Source: Culex pipiens pallens (lineage: Eukaryota; Arthropoda; Insecta; Diptera; Culicidae). Taken from it: 64,000 bases of DNA. Under the pieces are notes generated by a model, which was not told the origin of the DNA, did no database searches, and saw only the letters and a program-made list of their open reading frames with translations. Below are positions 54,540 to 64,000 of this stretch, piece by piece. Where the stretch lies: contig NC_068938.1 in the NCBI RefSeq assembly GCF_016801865.2, positions 129,856,689-129,920,688 of the forward strand, given 5' to 3'. How positions within the stretch are numbered: position 1 is the first letter of the stretch; each line of letters begins with the position of its first letter. The position numbers and the translations under genes were made by a program.

Positions 54540-57194
54540 CTAAACCAATCCTTGAATCAAGGGGTATTCAGATATAGCACATTTTTCCCTGAATTTCAAA
54601 CATTTTTCTTGAATTTTCTGATCCAAAATTTTTACTTCTGCTAATTCATGAACCTCACTTGATCTTGTCCAGCCAGGAACATTCAAAACCATTTTGAGTA
54701 CCTTGTTTTGGACTCGCTGGAGCTTCAATTTATGAGTTTTAGCGCAACACTCCCAAACAGGTACTGCATACTCAATAACGGGGTAAATTATTTGTTTGTA
54801 AACTGCTAACTTATTTTTCAAAGAAAGCTTTGATTTTCTGTTAATTAAAGGATACAAACACCTGATGAGAATGCTGCACTTGTTCAATATTTTGTCTACA
54901 TGCTGCCGAAACAAAAGTTTCGAGTCAAGTATGAGACCTAAATAGACAACTTCCTTTGACCAGGGTATCGAAACATCATTCATTTTAATCAAAACATCAT
55001 CCTTTGGGGCAAATCTGGCCGATTTGGAAAGTGGAAAAATGATGGTTTGAGTTTTGGCTGCATTTATGCGAATTTTCCAGTCGCCAAAGTATTCGGAAAG
55101 AACGTCAAGACCCTTCTGAAGGCGGCCAACTAAATATCTGGTTATTTTACCCTTATAAATAACGGCAGTGTCATCAGCAAAAAGTGACAACACACCATTA
55201 CCAGGAAGAGTAGGCAAATCAGATGTAAAAATATTGTACAGAAGTGGGCCAAGAATACTTCCTTGGGGAACCCCAGCATCAATGTTAAATAATCCAGAAG
55301 CAATCCCATTCAGAAAAACCTTGAACGATCTCTCCGAAAGATAGTGCTGGATAATTTTGATAAGATACATTGGAAAACCGTATAAATACAGTTTATGTAT
55401 CAAACCATCATGCCAAACATTGTCAAAAGCCTTCTCAACATCCAACAAAGCCATAGCAGTTGATTTAGACTCAAGCTTGTTCTGCTTGATGATTTTAGTT
55501 ACTCTCGTAAGCTGATGAGCAGTATTATGCCCCTTTCGGAAGCCAAACTGCTCATTCAAAATTATATTATTATCGTTGGTAAAATCCAAAAGCCTTGAAT
55601 AGATGACCTTCTCAAAGAGTTTGGACAGACTACTCAAAAGACTTATGGGACGATAACTTGTAGGCGATGTTGGATCTTTTTGAGGCTTCAAAATTGGTAT
55701 GACTTTGCCCAGCTTCCAATTGGTGGGGAAGTAACCAAGTTGCAAACATTTATTGAAAATATTGGCTAGATGTTGAAAGAACTGATCACTCTGTTTTTTC
55801 AACACTAGATTAAAAATGTTATCAAAGCCTGGAGCTTTCATATTTTTCATTTGTTTAACTGCAACTTTGACTTCCTCACCAGAAACATGGGAATCTGCAG
55901 GAAATTCAAAGGTAGAGTCATTGATTGTTGAAATACTATTGGCAACTGATGTTTCTTTACGGCTGGTCATGGAAGCGCCAAGATTATGTGAACTAACAAA
56001 ATGAAGCCCAAGTGCATTTGCCTTTTCCTCGGATGTAATCAAACGAGAATCCTCAACAATAAGAGGAGGAATCGGCTTTGGTTTGTTTTTAAGAACTTTT
56101 GAAAGTCTCCAAAATGGTTTTGAATAATTCCCCAGCTGGCTTACATGTTTTGAAAATTCTTGATTTCTGATATTGTCAAGTCGGTCTTGTATGATTTTGT
56201 TCAAATTGTTCACTGAAATCTTTTTGTCATAGTCCCCAGTCCGTTGATATTGTCTCCTATAAACATTCCTAAGTCTAATCAAATGTTTAGTATCTACGTC
56301 AATATCAGTTACCTTAAAATTAACAGGAACCTCCCGAACGTTGGCAGCCTCTGCTTGGTTGATAGCCTGCTGGATCACCTCCAGCGAACGATCAATATCG
56401 GCAGAAGTTTCCGGGTGTTGATCATAGTCGATGTTGCTGTCGACCACTTGCTGAAACTGCTGCCAGTCAACGTTGTGGTAATCTTTCCGGGTTGGTTGGC
56501 GCTGCGGAGTAACGGAAGCTCCAACCTCCACAACCACCGGGTAGTGATCAGAACTCAACTCTTCAAACACCTCAGGATGAGCCACGTTCTCAGCCATATT
56601 GGTAATGAAGAAGTCGATGATTGAGTGATTCCCAGACCGAGCCACCCTCGTTGGACGATCCGGACTCACAACGTTGTAGTATCCGTTTTGCAGATCGTTG
56701 TGCAGAATCACTCCGTTCCGATTCCTCCTGCTGTTGCCCCAAACTTCATGCTTCGCGTTGAGGTCACCAGCGATGATGTACTTTGCGCTCCGCCGTGTCA
56801 GCTTCTGGATATCGCTCTTCAGTTTTGCTGCTGAACCATCTCTGGAATTCACCTGACGTGGACAGTATGCAGCAATGAAGAGTACTGGGCCAACCGAAGT
56901 GGGAATTTCCACTCCAACGGCCTCGATGATGTCCAGCTTAAAGTGTGGCAGCCGGCGTGGCTTGAGATCACGATGAACAGCGACAAGCACACCTCCTCCT
57001 CCAGAGGTGGTCCTATCGAGCTGCGTCGCGATCTTGTAGTTTTGTAGATAAACTTTTTCACCGGGCTTCAGATGAGTTTCCGTGATGGCAGCTACGTCGA
57101 TCTCCTTCTCGCGAAGAAAATCCACCAGCTCTAAGTTCTTCCTCCTAATGGAGCAAGCGTTCCAATTCAGCAGCTTGAGGGACCTACGATCCAT
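54540..57194 (-). CDS. LINE ORF2: apurinic-type endonuclease and reverse transcriptase
   Basis: An 884-residue intact frame. The N-terminal APE-like endonuclease has LNWNACSIR near residue 8, the glutamate in ITETHLK, GDLNAKHEVWGN near 140-150 and SSDHYPVV near 213. The reverse transcriptase occupies roughly the middle to last third, with YRPISLLSSLSKLFEKVI, GVPQGSILGPLLYNIFTSDL and the catalytic FADDTAVIY. A thumb-like C-terminal part follows. The endonuclease nicks target DNA and the reverse transcriptase primes on the nick. The start codon overlaps the end of ORF1 by 11 nt, implying reinitiation or coupled translation. No RNase H or CCHC domain is seen at the end, as in Jockey. Confidence 0.95.
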   Translation of the reverse strand: MDRRSLKLLNWNACSIRRKNLELVDFLREKEIDVAAITETHLKPGEKVYLQNYKIATQLDRTTSGGGGVLVAVHRDLKPRRLPHFKLDIIEAVGVEIPTSVGPVLFIAAYCPRQVNSRDGSAAKLKSDIQKLTRRSAKYIIAGDLNAKHEVWGNSRRNRNGVILHNDLQNGYYNVVSPDRPTRVARSGNHSIIDFFITNMAENVAHPEVFEELSSDHYPVVVEVGASVTPQRQPTRKDYHNVDWQQFQQVVDSNIDYDQHPETSADIDRSLEVIQQAINQAEAANVREVPVNFKVTDIDVDTKHLIRLRNVYRRQYQRTGDYDKKISVNNLNKIIQDRLDNIRNQEFSKHVSQLGNYSKPFWRLSKVLKNKPKPIPPLIVEDSRLITSEEKANALGLHFVSSHNLGASMTSRKETSVANSISTINDSTFEFPADSHVSGEEVKVAVKQMKNMKAPGFDNIFNLVLKKQSDQFFQHLANIFNKCLQLGYFPTNWKLGKVIPILKPQKDPTSPTSYRPISLLSSLSKLFEKVIYSRLLDFTNDNNIILNEQFGFRKGHNTAHQLTRVTKIIKQNKLESKSTAMALLDVEKAFDNVWHDGLIHKLYLYGFPMYLIKIIQHYLSERSFKVFLNGIASGLFNIDAGVPQGSILGPLLYNIFTSDLPTLPGNGVLSLFADDTAVIYKGKITRYLVGRLQKGLDVLSEYFGDWKIRINAAKTQTIIFPLSKSARFAPKDDVLIKMNDVSIPWSKEVVYLGLILDSKLLFRQHVDKILNKCSILIRCLYPLINRKSKLSLKNKLAVYKQIIYPVIEYAVPVWECCAKTHKLKLQRVQNKVLKMVLNVPGWTRSSEVHELAEVKILDQKIQEKCLKFREKCAISEYPLIQGLV

Positions 57195-58560
57195 ACTGGA
57201 TGACGAACGAGGTCAGCACTTCAATCTGCTGGGTCTTGGTTTTGCATCCACGCAGTGCAGCGGACATCTGTTTGAAAATATTGAGGAGTTCGGTTGAGGT
57301 GTAAAGATCATTACCATTTTCCTCAACTGCTGGTTCTTGGGTTGGTCTTGGCTCCTGGCTGAAGCCCGGTGGTGGCGGTCTCGGCTCCTGGCTGGAACCC
57401 GGCCGTGGATGATTCATCTCAGCTCTCTTCCTGGGATCCAACGGTAACGGTGCCAAGTTCGGGACCTGGCGTCGCGGTTGAAGAGGTGGAAAATTTTGCT
57501 CCACCAGGGCTGGAGGAGTTCTACGACGCTGAGGCTGATTCTTCGTCGATGCTTGCTGCCGAATTTTCACGAACTCAGCTCTCTTGGGGCACTTTCGGTC
57601 GGTTGACGAGTGCTCACCGTTGCAGTTGAGGCACTTCACCAGCGAATCTTGGATGCACTGGGATGTGATGTGCGCATCTGCACCACATTTGGCGCAACGA
57701 CGCTTCAGGTGGCAGTTCTTACCTCCGTGCCCGAAGCCCAGGCAGTTGAAGCATTGTGTGACGTCACGATGCACTGGTCGGTATCGCTCCCACGACACGA
57801 TAATGTTGAAAACCGCTCGGATTGCCTTCAGCTCAGGAAGCGTCGTCGATCCCTTAGCCAAATGCAGCAGGTAGAGCTGGTCACGGTACTTGATGTCTTT
57901 GTTGCGTCGGCTCATTTTGTGCACGGCCAACACATCCAGTTTCAAAACTTTTAGCTCGGCAGCTAATTCCTCCACTGGCATGTCGTACAGACCTCTGACG
58001 ACGATTTTGTACGGCTTATCCATGACGACATCATGGGTAAAGTACTCCGCCTCGTTTTCGGTCAAGTAATCCTTGACCAGTTGATAGTGCTGCCTGGATT
58101 GCACCAGCACCTTAAATCCGTCCTGACACAGACGAATGTTGCCTTGGAATTTCCCAGACTTGATGAGTTCAACCAGCCCCGCTCGAAAGTCGATCGTTGC
58201 TGCTGATTGCCTCACATAAAAAGGAGGCAGTTTCTCCTTTCGCTGTTTCACTTCATTCTCCTTTGCTTCCGCTACCTGATCCTCGTCAGGCAGCCCAGCG
58301 AACTTGTTGTTCTTCAAAAGCTGCTCCTCGTGCGATGAAGAGTTCTCCTCCTCCTCATCCATCGGTACAGTACCGTCGCTCTTTTTCGTCTTTTTGCTGT
58401 TCGATGTCACTTCCAAAAGCACCTTCCTCTTGGAAATTCCCGGTTTTTGGCCATCAGTTGAGGCCTCAACCTTCCTTTTGGAAATTCCCACTTTTTTGCC
58501 TGCTTGAGCCGCAGGTAGGGCGATATTGCCGGCGTTTTGCGCCGGGACGTGACGAGTCAT
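57184..58560 (-). CDS. LINE ORF1: gag-like RNA-binding protein
   Basis: A 458-residue intact frame. A Lys-rich N-terminus with two similar GISKRKV motifs (residues ~24 and 42), a Glu-rich patch, a central ORF1 domain, then zinc knuckles (CFNCLGFGHGGKNC, CAKCGADAHITSQC, CLNCNGEHSSTDRKC) at roughly 265-315 and a Pro/Arg-rich tail. It lacks a WW domain, unlike the gag-only element at 10884-12296. The protein would package the element RNA and target it to the nucleus. The stop overlaps the ORF2 start. Confidence 0.93.
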   Translation of the reverse strand: MTRHVPAQNAGNIALPAAQAGKKVGISKRKVEASTDGQKPGISKRKVLLEVTSNSKKTKKSDGTVPMDEEEENSSSHEEQLLKNNKFAGLPDEDQVAEAKENEVKQRKEKLPPFYVRQSAATIDFRAGLVELIKSGKFQGNIRLCQDGFKVLVQSRQHYQLVKDYLTENEAEYFTHDVVMDKPYKIVVRGLYDMPVEELAAELKVLKLDVLAVHKMSRRNKDIKYRDQLYLLHLAKGSTTLPELKAIRAVFNIIVSWERYRPVHRDVTQCFNCLGFGHGGKNCHLKRRCAKCGADAHITSQCIQDSLVKCLNCNGEHSSTDRKCPKRAEFVKIRQQASTKNQPQRRRTPPALVEQNFPPLQPRRQVPNLAPLPLDPRKRAEMNHPRPGSSQEPRPPPPGFSQEPRPTQEPAVEENGNDLYTSTELLNIFKQMSAALRGCKTKTQQIEVLTSFVIQYGS

Positions 58561-59186
58561 GTTGATTCAGACAACCTTCACCAACGAATGCTCGGATAAC
58601 AATCGTCATATCTTCAATGTTTTGGACGCATTGGAAAGCTCTTTTGAAAACCTATCCAACAATAGGTCGCATGAGAGATCCGGACAACGTTTTTATCAAC
58701 ATATCTGAGATCCGGCCTCCAAAAAGCGTATAAATAACACTTAAGAGCTTATAACTTTTGATACAGTTGTCAGATCTTCAATGTCTTGGACGCGTTGAAA
58801 AGGTCTTTTAATACCTTTCTGAAAATTTATAGCATGACGGGTTTTCTTATAAAAACCACCCTTTTTACAATCTTCCGGACTTTTGTTAAAATCGTTTTTT
58901 TAGCATAACTTTTGAAGTACTTAACTTAGCTTAATTTTCAATAGCGACTTATGGGACCCCAAGACGGTTCGAATGATGCCAAAACGGACAAAATCGGTTC
59001 AGCCAATGTCGAGATAATCGAGTGACAATTTTTTGATCAACATCCCACCACACACACAGAATTTGATTCTGAGTCGATAGGTATACATGAAGGTGGGTCT
59101 AGGAGGTCTAATTGAGAAGTTCAATTTTCGAGTGATTTTATAGCCTTTCCTCAGTAACATGAGGAAGGCAAAACCCTCGAAAAACA

Positions 59187-60290
59187 GTTTTTTGCCTTCC
59201 TCACCTTACTGAGGAAAGACTATAAAATCACTCGAAAAATGAACTTATTAATTTGACCTCGTACCTTCACGTATACATATCGACTCAGAATCATGTTCTG
59301 AGCAAATGTCTTTGTGGATGTGTGTAGGAGGGTGGACAAAAAAATGTCACTCGATTATCTCCGGACTGGATGAACGGATTTTAACCGTATTAGTCTCATT
59401 CGATTCGTCTTGGGGTCCCATACTGCCCGTGTTCGCCTAAATGTCCCATATGCAAAAACAGCAAGCTGAGAAAAACGCATTTAAAGTTTGTCCCATGCAT
59501 AAGGCTACGTGTTAAGTTTTCGCGAAAAAACTGGATTTCCTCCTGATTTCTAGAACAAAGTACTGAATGTTATAGGCTCTTTTGAAAGAGCACACGATTT
59601 TGAACCAAACTGCATCAAAAACTCGAAATCGATGAAAATGCATATGGGACATTTATGCGATCAGGGGCAGCATAGGTCTCTATTTAATATCAGCAAGTTT
59701 AGTTAAGTACTTCAAAAGTTATGCTAAAAAAACGATTTTTGCGTATGTCCGGAAGATTGTAAAAAGGGTGGTTTTTGCAAGAAAACCTATCATGTTATAC
59801 ATTTTCAGAAAGGTATTAAAAGACCTTTCCAATGAGCCCAGAACATTGAAGATCTGACAACCCTATCAAGAGTTATTAGCACTTAAGTGTTATTTATACA
59901 CTTTTTGGGGGACGGATCTCAGATATTTCAATAAAAAGGATGTCCGGGTTCATCATGAGACCTGTCGTTAGTTAGATAATCGAAAGACCTTTCAAATGAG
60001 CCTAAAACATCGGAGATCTGACAACCCTATCAAAGGTTATTAGTACTTAAGTGTTATTTATACACTTTTTGGAGGCCGAATTTCAGATATTGTGATAGAA
60101 ATATTGTCTGAATCTTCCATGCGAACTATCGTTGAATAGGTTTTTTATCAGACCTTGTCGATGAGCCAGAAATATTGAGGGTCTGCGAACTCTATCAAAA
60201 GAAATGAGTAATAAAGTTGATTTGTTAAACATGACTTAATGAATGTGAGGAAGGCACCAATCACCTAAAGATGGATTAAGTGACGTTTTT
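59187..60290. mobile_element. TGAGGAAGGCA-family element, copy 3 (inverted)
   Basis: Runs in the opposite orientation to copy 2: left end TTTTGCCTTCCTCACCTTAC, right end AATGTGAGGAAGGCACCAAT with TAAAGATGGATTAAGTGACG. The two copies nearly touch, forming an inverted pair separated by 12 bp. A MITE (59421-59674) is nested inside. AGATCTGACAACCCTATCAA occurs twice internally. Confidence 0.65.
59421..59674. mobile_element. MITE, CATATGGGAC family, copy 2
   Basis: Ends TACTGCCCGTGTTCGCCTAA and its diverged inverse (TGCGATCAGGGGCAGCATA), with GTCCCATATGC and GCATATGGGAC just inside. The interior matches 50690-50945. Confidence 0.75.
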
Positions 60291-60919
60291 TTAACTAAAA
60301 CTTGTCAAAGTTTAATTTTTGACAATACAATGATAAGAAGAGTTCTAGAGTTGTTTATAAGGGTCTTATGTACATATGAAACACAATAGCTTATAGAACA
60401 TTTTCAAAAAAAACTTTAGAATCAAATCTCTATCAAAACAATATTTTTTTTCAAGACTCCAAAGTGAAAGGAGTTCTGTGTGATGAGTTATAGCTAGAAT
60501 TTCTGATAATTTAGCTAATTCTTTAGTTTGTCATACAAAACCTTAGGCAATCTTGGGAAAACCCTTACCACAGGCTTAAACTGTGGTCATTAGGGTGACA
60601 AGAAAAAATGACAATTTTGGCTCGATTCTTTAGGCAATAATCAGTAACAGTGCCATTTTTGAGTCAAACCGGTTAAGGTTTAAGGGTCGCTTTTTATCGT
60701 TGAAGTTTATAAGGGGAAAATCGCGAAAATGTATGAGGGAAAACATCGCTACAGGATTTTGGCTGCAGATGGCGCACATCCCGCCCAAAATTACCCAAGT
60801 GTGAGATTCTTCTAGGAAATTTAATTTCCTACAACTTTGTCGAAGGATGCAAGAAGATCCGAGTTGATCAATACTAACACTCTTTGGTTTAATACTTCGC
60901 TTGCGTCAAGTGTGGAGTT
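60291..60919. other. Spacer upstream of the lipase gene
   Basis: No gene recognised. CCTACAACTTTGTCGAAGGA near 60829 resembles 5905-5925, so part is repeat-derived. Confidence 0.45.
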
Positions 60920-60952
60920 TATAAATCTTTAAAATTTTGTAAAAGTTCATTT
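60920..60952 (+). promoter_or_regulatory. Lipase core promoter: TATA box and initiator
   Basis: TATAAATC starts at 60920 and an initiator-like TTCATTTT has its A at 60949, 29 nt downstream, the canonical spacing. This places a ~95-nt leader before the ATG at 61044. Confidence 0.6.
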
Positions 60953-61043
60953 TAGAAGCCGTAAATATAGAATATAATTACAACATCTATTTTGCCATTA
61001 AAACAAGTTTCAAAATTATTGCACTGGTATACCAGCGCGTAGA

Positions 61044-62124
61044 ATGATTCAAATCTTGTTATTTGTTGGTTTCCTTATTCAGCTGCAATATTGGACGCCG
61101 ATTACAATACCTTGGATACAATTGAGAATCGAAAAATTCCACCAGTATATTCGGATCCAGAAGAGTTCATTGAGTTTAAACTACTTACCTATTATCGAAC
61201 AAATACTGCAGTTTCAAATGTATTCCAAATTTGCAGCGGCCAGCTAACCAAAACGACATCCCTCAACCAGAAAACTGCCTTGATTTCCGACTCCCAGTGC
61301 ACACCGGGTGAAAAGTACGCCATAATCGTCCACGGATGGCACGAGAACTGCTATGAAACGCCCTGGATAACGGAACTGGAGAAGAACCTGAACACGTTCC
61401 GCGGAGGCTGCATCATCTGCATGGACTATTCGATCTTTTCCAACAACGGGTACACGTATCTGTTCCGACGATTCAACGATATCAGCGAGGTTCTGCTCAA
61501 GTTCATGAGGACGATGCAGTACGAGGGCATGATGTTTGAAAATTTGTACATGTTTGGGTTCAGTTTCGGGGGCCAGTTGGTGTTGGACGCGGGCAATCAA
61601 ATTGGGTCCAGTATGATCGAGGCGATTGACACGTGCGACATGGCGGGGCCAGGGTTCGACCAGGATCGATTCTTCAAGAATGTCAACTTTAGGTATGCGG
61701 CCAAGAATGTGCAGTGTATCCACACGAGTACCGACAAAGGGACCAAGTTGATGAACAAATGCCACCAGGATTGGCGAATGGGACAGTGTGGCTTTAAGCA
61801 GCCTGCGGCGGGGAAGCCGCCGTTTGGGTCACATGGACTTTGTCCGATATTTTACAATTTGGCGTTTACGGTGGACTTCCTTGCCGAATCCAAACCATCG
61901 GAGTGTAATTTGCTGAGGGATCCCTTTGCAGCGTACCCGATTGGGTACAAGATGGGCTACACGGAGAATCGAAAAGCGTGCGTTGTTTGTTTGTTCAAAT
62001 TTAATTGTTTTATTAACGATTGAAATTTGCCTTCTTTTTCCTCCCCAAAAACAGGACCGTTCGAGGAGAGTTGTATGCGCAGACGACGAACCAGTATCCT
62101 TACAACATGTTCCATAACTTGTAG
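61044..62124 (+). CDS. Pancreatic-lipase-family secreted lipase, frame broken in the signal peptide
   Basis: Exons: about 61044-61977 and 62055-62124, joined over a 77-nt intron (donor GC/GTGCGT, acceptor AAAAACAG/GACC) that gives the ending YPYNMFHNL and stop. About 335 residues, normal for insect neutral lipases. The nucleophile elbow is GFSFG (61556-61570), the Asp is in CDMAGPGF and the His in SHGLCPIFY, so the Ser-Asp-His triad is kept. The product would hydrolyse glycerolipids, probably extracellularly. The ATG at 61044 starts a signal-peptide-like MIQILLFVGFLIQ, but the lipase body (from ILDADYNTLDTIENRK) is in another frame; one missing or extra base near 61079-61090 is the simplest cause. 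A splice acceptor-like TTCCTTATTCAG at 61082 is an alternative, but no upstream coding exon is visible. Confidence 0.85.
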
Positions 62125-62180
62125 AGCGTGTCGAAAGTTGTTAACAGAACCAGTGAAAGTGTGCACAATGTGATATATTA

Positions 62181-62210
62181 AATAAAACAACCGGAATAAA
62201 CAAATAAAAT
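62181..62210 (+). promoter_or_regulatory. Lipase poly(A) signals
   Basis: Three AATAAA hexamers lie at about 62181, 62195 and 62203, some 57-85 nt after the stop codon, in a short AT-rich 3' UTR. Confidence 0.65.
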
Positions 62211-62315
62211 TTTATAATATGCTTTTCTTCGAAAATGTGTGGAGGGAAGCAAGAGGGAAGGTTGATTGTAATGTTTATGATACCAGCTAAAAAGAAAGGA
62301 ACAGCTGGGGACCAA

Positions 62316-62485
62316 GGACCATCCATAAACCACGTGGACACTTTAGGAGTAAGGGAGGGGGGGGGAGGTGTGGTGGTATGGCGATTGTCCACGATCCATA
62401 CAAAAAAGTTTATTTGGTATGGACAATTGTCCACGAGGGGGGGGGGGATTCCCAAAAAAGTGTCCACGTGATTTATGGATGCTCC
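62316..62485. mobile_element. MITE, CCACGTGGACACTTT family, copy 2
   Basis: Left end GGACCATCCATAAACCACGT with GGACACTTT; right end AAAGTGTCCACGTGATTTAT with GGATGCTCC, a near-perfect inverse pair. Poly-G tracts inside match the 28076-28228 copy. Confidence 0.8.
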
Positions 62486-62583
62486 CGCTGTTTCCACGCG
62501 TTTGCAGGTTGATTTGTCTAAATGTCCCTTATACAAAGCTTTAAACAGATAACCCCTGTAAATTAAGGCGTCCATATCCAGAT

Positions 62584-62795
62584 GGATATGGACGCAGGGG
62601 TAGCGGCTTCGGCTGCCGATCCCGATGATGCTATGAGACGCGGGTTCGATTCTCGCCTTATCCACTGAGCTTCTATCGGATGGTGAAGTAAAACGTCGGT
62701 CCCGTTTTCTCCTGTCTCGTCAGAGGCGCTGGAGCAGAAATCCCACGTTAGAGGAAGGCCATGCCCCGGGGGGCGTAGTGCCAATAGTTTCGTTT
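62584..62795 (+). mobile_element. tRNA-derived SINE with 10-bp target duplication
   Basis: Flanked by ATATCCAGAT at 62574-62583 and 62796-62805. The head folds tRNA-like: GGATATG with CTTATCC (one mismatch) and a T-arm GCGGG-TTCGATT-CTCGC; the body ends GGCGTAGTGCCAATAGTTTC. A different family from the Thr-like SINEs here. Confidence 0.8.
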
Positions 62796-62805
62796 ATATC
62801 CAGAT

Positions 62806-63864
62806 AACCCGAAAGCTACCCTCAAGACACCTCAAGACACCTTGGTCATTCATCACAAATTGACCAAATGAATCACGATAACTCTCGTTGCATGAGGAAT
62901 CTTTTCACTTTGCCAGTGTTCGAGTTTATTCAACTTATTAATACCCTCGCTAAAAAGTTTGTTTGCAGTTTAAGTGCGAAGTAAACGCATAGTGACGAAG
63001 CGTACCAACAGAACTGTAAGATTTCGAAATCAAATACAGATACATTGTGCTTCCTACACGGAGCAAACGTCTTCTCAAGGAACTTATGTGAACTTATGTC
63101 TCTTTAAGTATTTATTTCACTGCTCTCCCCTTAGACCAGTGCTTCAAACTAAATTGAAGCAAATTGAATCAGCAAGAACTATGATTAATTTGCCACCAAC
63201 TATATATCGGTCGAATTAATCAAAAGTGTAAAAATGGCAAAGGAGAAGCAACAACAAAAAATGCGTCACTCTTCTTCATCATTACCGGTGACGCCCTCGC
63301 CAACTAAAAAATAATAAAAAAACGCCAAATTTTGGAGCGGTTCCGATAACTCACCGTTGCATGACGAGACGTTCCGTATGAAAAAAAGAAAAAAAAGTAG
63401 CTCACAAACAGTTAATCAAGACGTGGAACGGGTTTGGGGGTTTATTGCAGTGTGACTTTTAGAAGTGAAAAAAAAATCCCAATCAGAATTCAATTGAGAC
63501 AATTCAAACCAGTCTAATTGAAAAGGTTAATTGACAGAATAGCAAAGTAATCTTTAATTTAATATTCAATTTGAACAGATAAGTTATTGATCGAAGCGAT
63601 TGTATGAGCTTAAGCTCCTGAATGAAAGGTTTTGATCATTTGAATGTAATTAAAGCATTCTCTTCGAAACTTATGCTTAAATAGGGCACTTAACAATAAT
63701 GATGTCAAATCGTGTTTTGATTATTTCTAAATTTTGTGTTTAAAAATAACTTCTTGCAATTCCGCTGTGAAACTGTCAAATTTTTCTGTCCATCTGGAGA
63801 AACGAAACGGTCTACTTTTCCCTACCAAAAATAACAGAATGGAAAATTAATACATTTCAATACC
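62806..63864. other. Intergenic DNA with a 26-codon ORF
   Basis: The stretch 62900-63320 is less AT-rich. At 63234-63314 an ATG with A at -3 opens MAKEKQQQKMRHSSSSLP and stops after 26 codons. No promoter or homologue is recognised. The rest is AT-rich. Confidence 0.25.
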
Positions 63865-64000
63865 AGTGCTGAAAACATCTACTTTTCAGCACTAAAATGG
63901 GTGCTGAAAAGTTGAACTTTTCAACACTTGTATCTAAAACTAACATTTTTCAATAATTTTTTTTTTGTTTTGAACGGCATGTTTACTTAACACATGGATG
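63865..64000. repeat. Dispersed AT-rich repeat, copy at right edge
   Basis: Same arrangement as at 1-130: TTTTCAGCACTAAAATGGGT, AAAAGTTGAACTTTTCAACA, then AT-rich sequence. Cut by the window edge. Confidence 0.6.

Larger units (their letters stand above)
54299..58604 (-). mobile_element. Full-length, apparently intact Jockey-clade LINE
   Basis: A 4.3-kb minus-strand element: a 44-nt 5' UTR, two intact overlapping ORFs, a ~220-nt 3' UTR with AATAAA (minus strand, about 54324-54329) and a poly-A tract (T14 or so at 54298-54311 on plus). The perfect 14-bp target duplication GTCATATCTTCAAT lies at 54285-54298 and 58605-58618. Intact frames and a perfect duplication indicate recent insertion and potential activity. 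A Juan-like identity is possible but not verified. Confidence 0.9.
54168..59174. mobile_element. TGAGGAAGGCA-family element, copy 2, split by a LINE
   Basis: Left fragment 54168-54298 (AACGTTACTTAATCCACCCT, GCGCCTTCCTCAC) and right fragment 58605-59174 (ending CATGAGGAAGGCAAAA) are the halves of one element interrupted by the 4.3-kb LINE. AATTTGATTCTGAGTCGATA at 59059 matches the other copies. Confidence 0.65.

Noticed and set aside
57369..58565. Plus-strand frames over LINE ORF1
   Set aside because: Shadows of the minus-strand ORF1, which has the zinc knuckles and connects to ORF2.
61244..61765. 173-codon minus-strand frame inside the lipase
   Set aside because: Antisense shadow; the plus strand carries the catalytic motifs and splice sites.

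Overview
The window looks like nuclear DNA of a culicine mosquito, most likely Culex. It is AT-rich, crowded with small inverted-repeat elements (MITEs) and tRNA-derived SINEs, and carries Jockey-type non-LTR retrotransposons. It also holds a gag-only retroelement reminiscent of the CM-gag elements described from Culex pipiens. The anchor gene is an intact insect beta-tubulin whose first intron falls after codon 19, as in the Drosophila beta-Tub56D class. The species assignment is inference; no marker gene proves it.

Layout. 1-10 kb: AT-rich intergenic DNA with nested MITEs, a Val-tRNA-like SINE and a 705-bp tandem duplication that reads as identical between copies. 10.1-12.6 kb: an inverted-repeat element interrupted by a complete 1.6-kb gag-only retroelement (minus strand) whose protein begins with a WW domain. 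12.8-13.4 kb: LTR-like, uncertain. 13.7-26.7 kb: the beta-tubulin gene on the minus strand (coding exon 1 at 26.27-26.32 kb, exon 2 at 14.16-15.45 kb). Its 10.8-kb intron 1 contains a decayed GATTATCC repeat field, a three-copy 145-bp tandem repeat and four dispersed copies of a shared module. 26.7-42 kb: upstream and intergenic DNA with MITEs, two copies of a Thr-tRNA-like SINE, a long TG microsatellite inside a 1.2-kb insert flanked by 22-bp direct repeats, and tRNA-like sequences. 42.1-43.1 kb: a small spliced unit on the minus strand with unclear coding. 43-50.6 kb: more inverted-repeat elements, perfect hairpins, and a LINE-type zinc-knuckle ORF with a phase-compatible upstream exon. 51.7-52.1 kb: a gene for a small secreted protein. 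54.3-58.6 kb: a full-length, apparently intact Jockey-clade LINE with a perfect 14-bp target duplication. 60.9-62.2 kb: a pancreatic-lipase-family gene with a clear core promoter and catalytic triad but a frame break in its signal peptide. 62.3-64 kb: MITE, SINE and an edge repeat that also occurs at the window start.

The cellular genes (tubulin, secreted peptide, lipase and the unresolved spliced unit) share no evident pathway and look like independently regulated insect genes separated by transposon-filled DNA. The most unusual object is the WW-domain gag-only retroelement, which could depend for its movement on a Jockey-type LINE such as the intact one 42 kb away.
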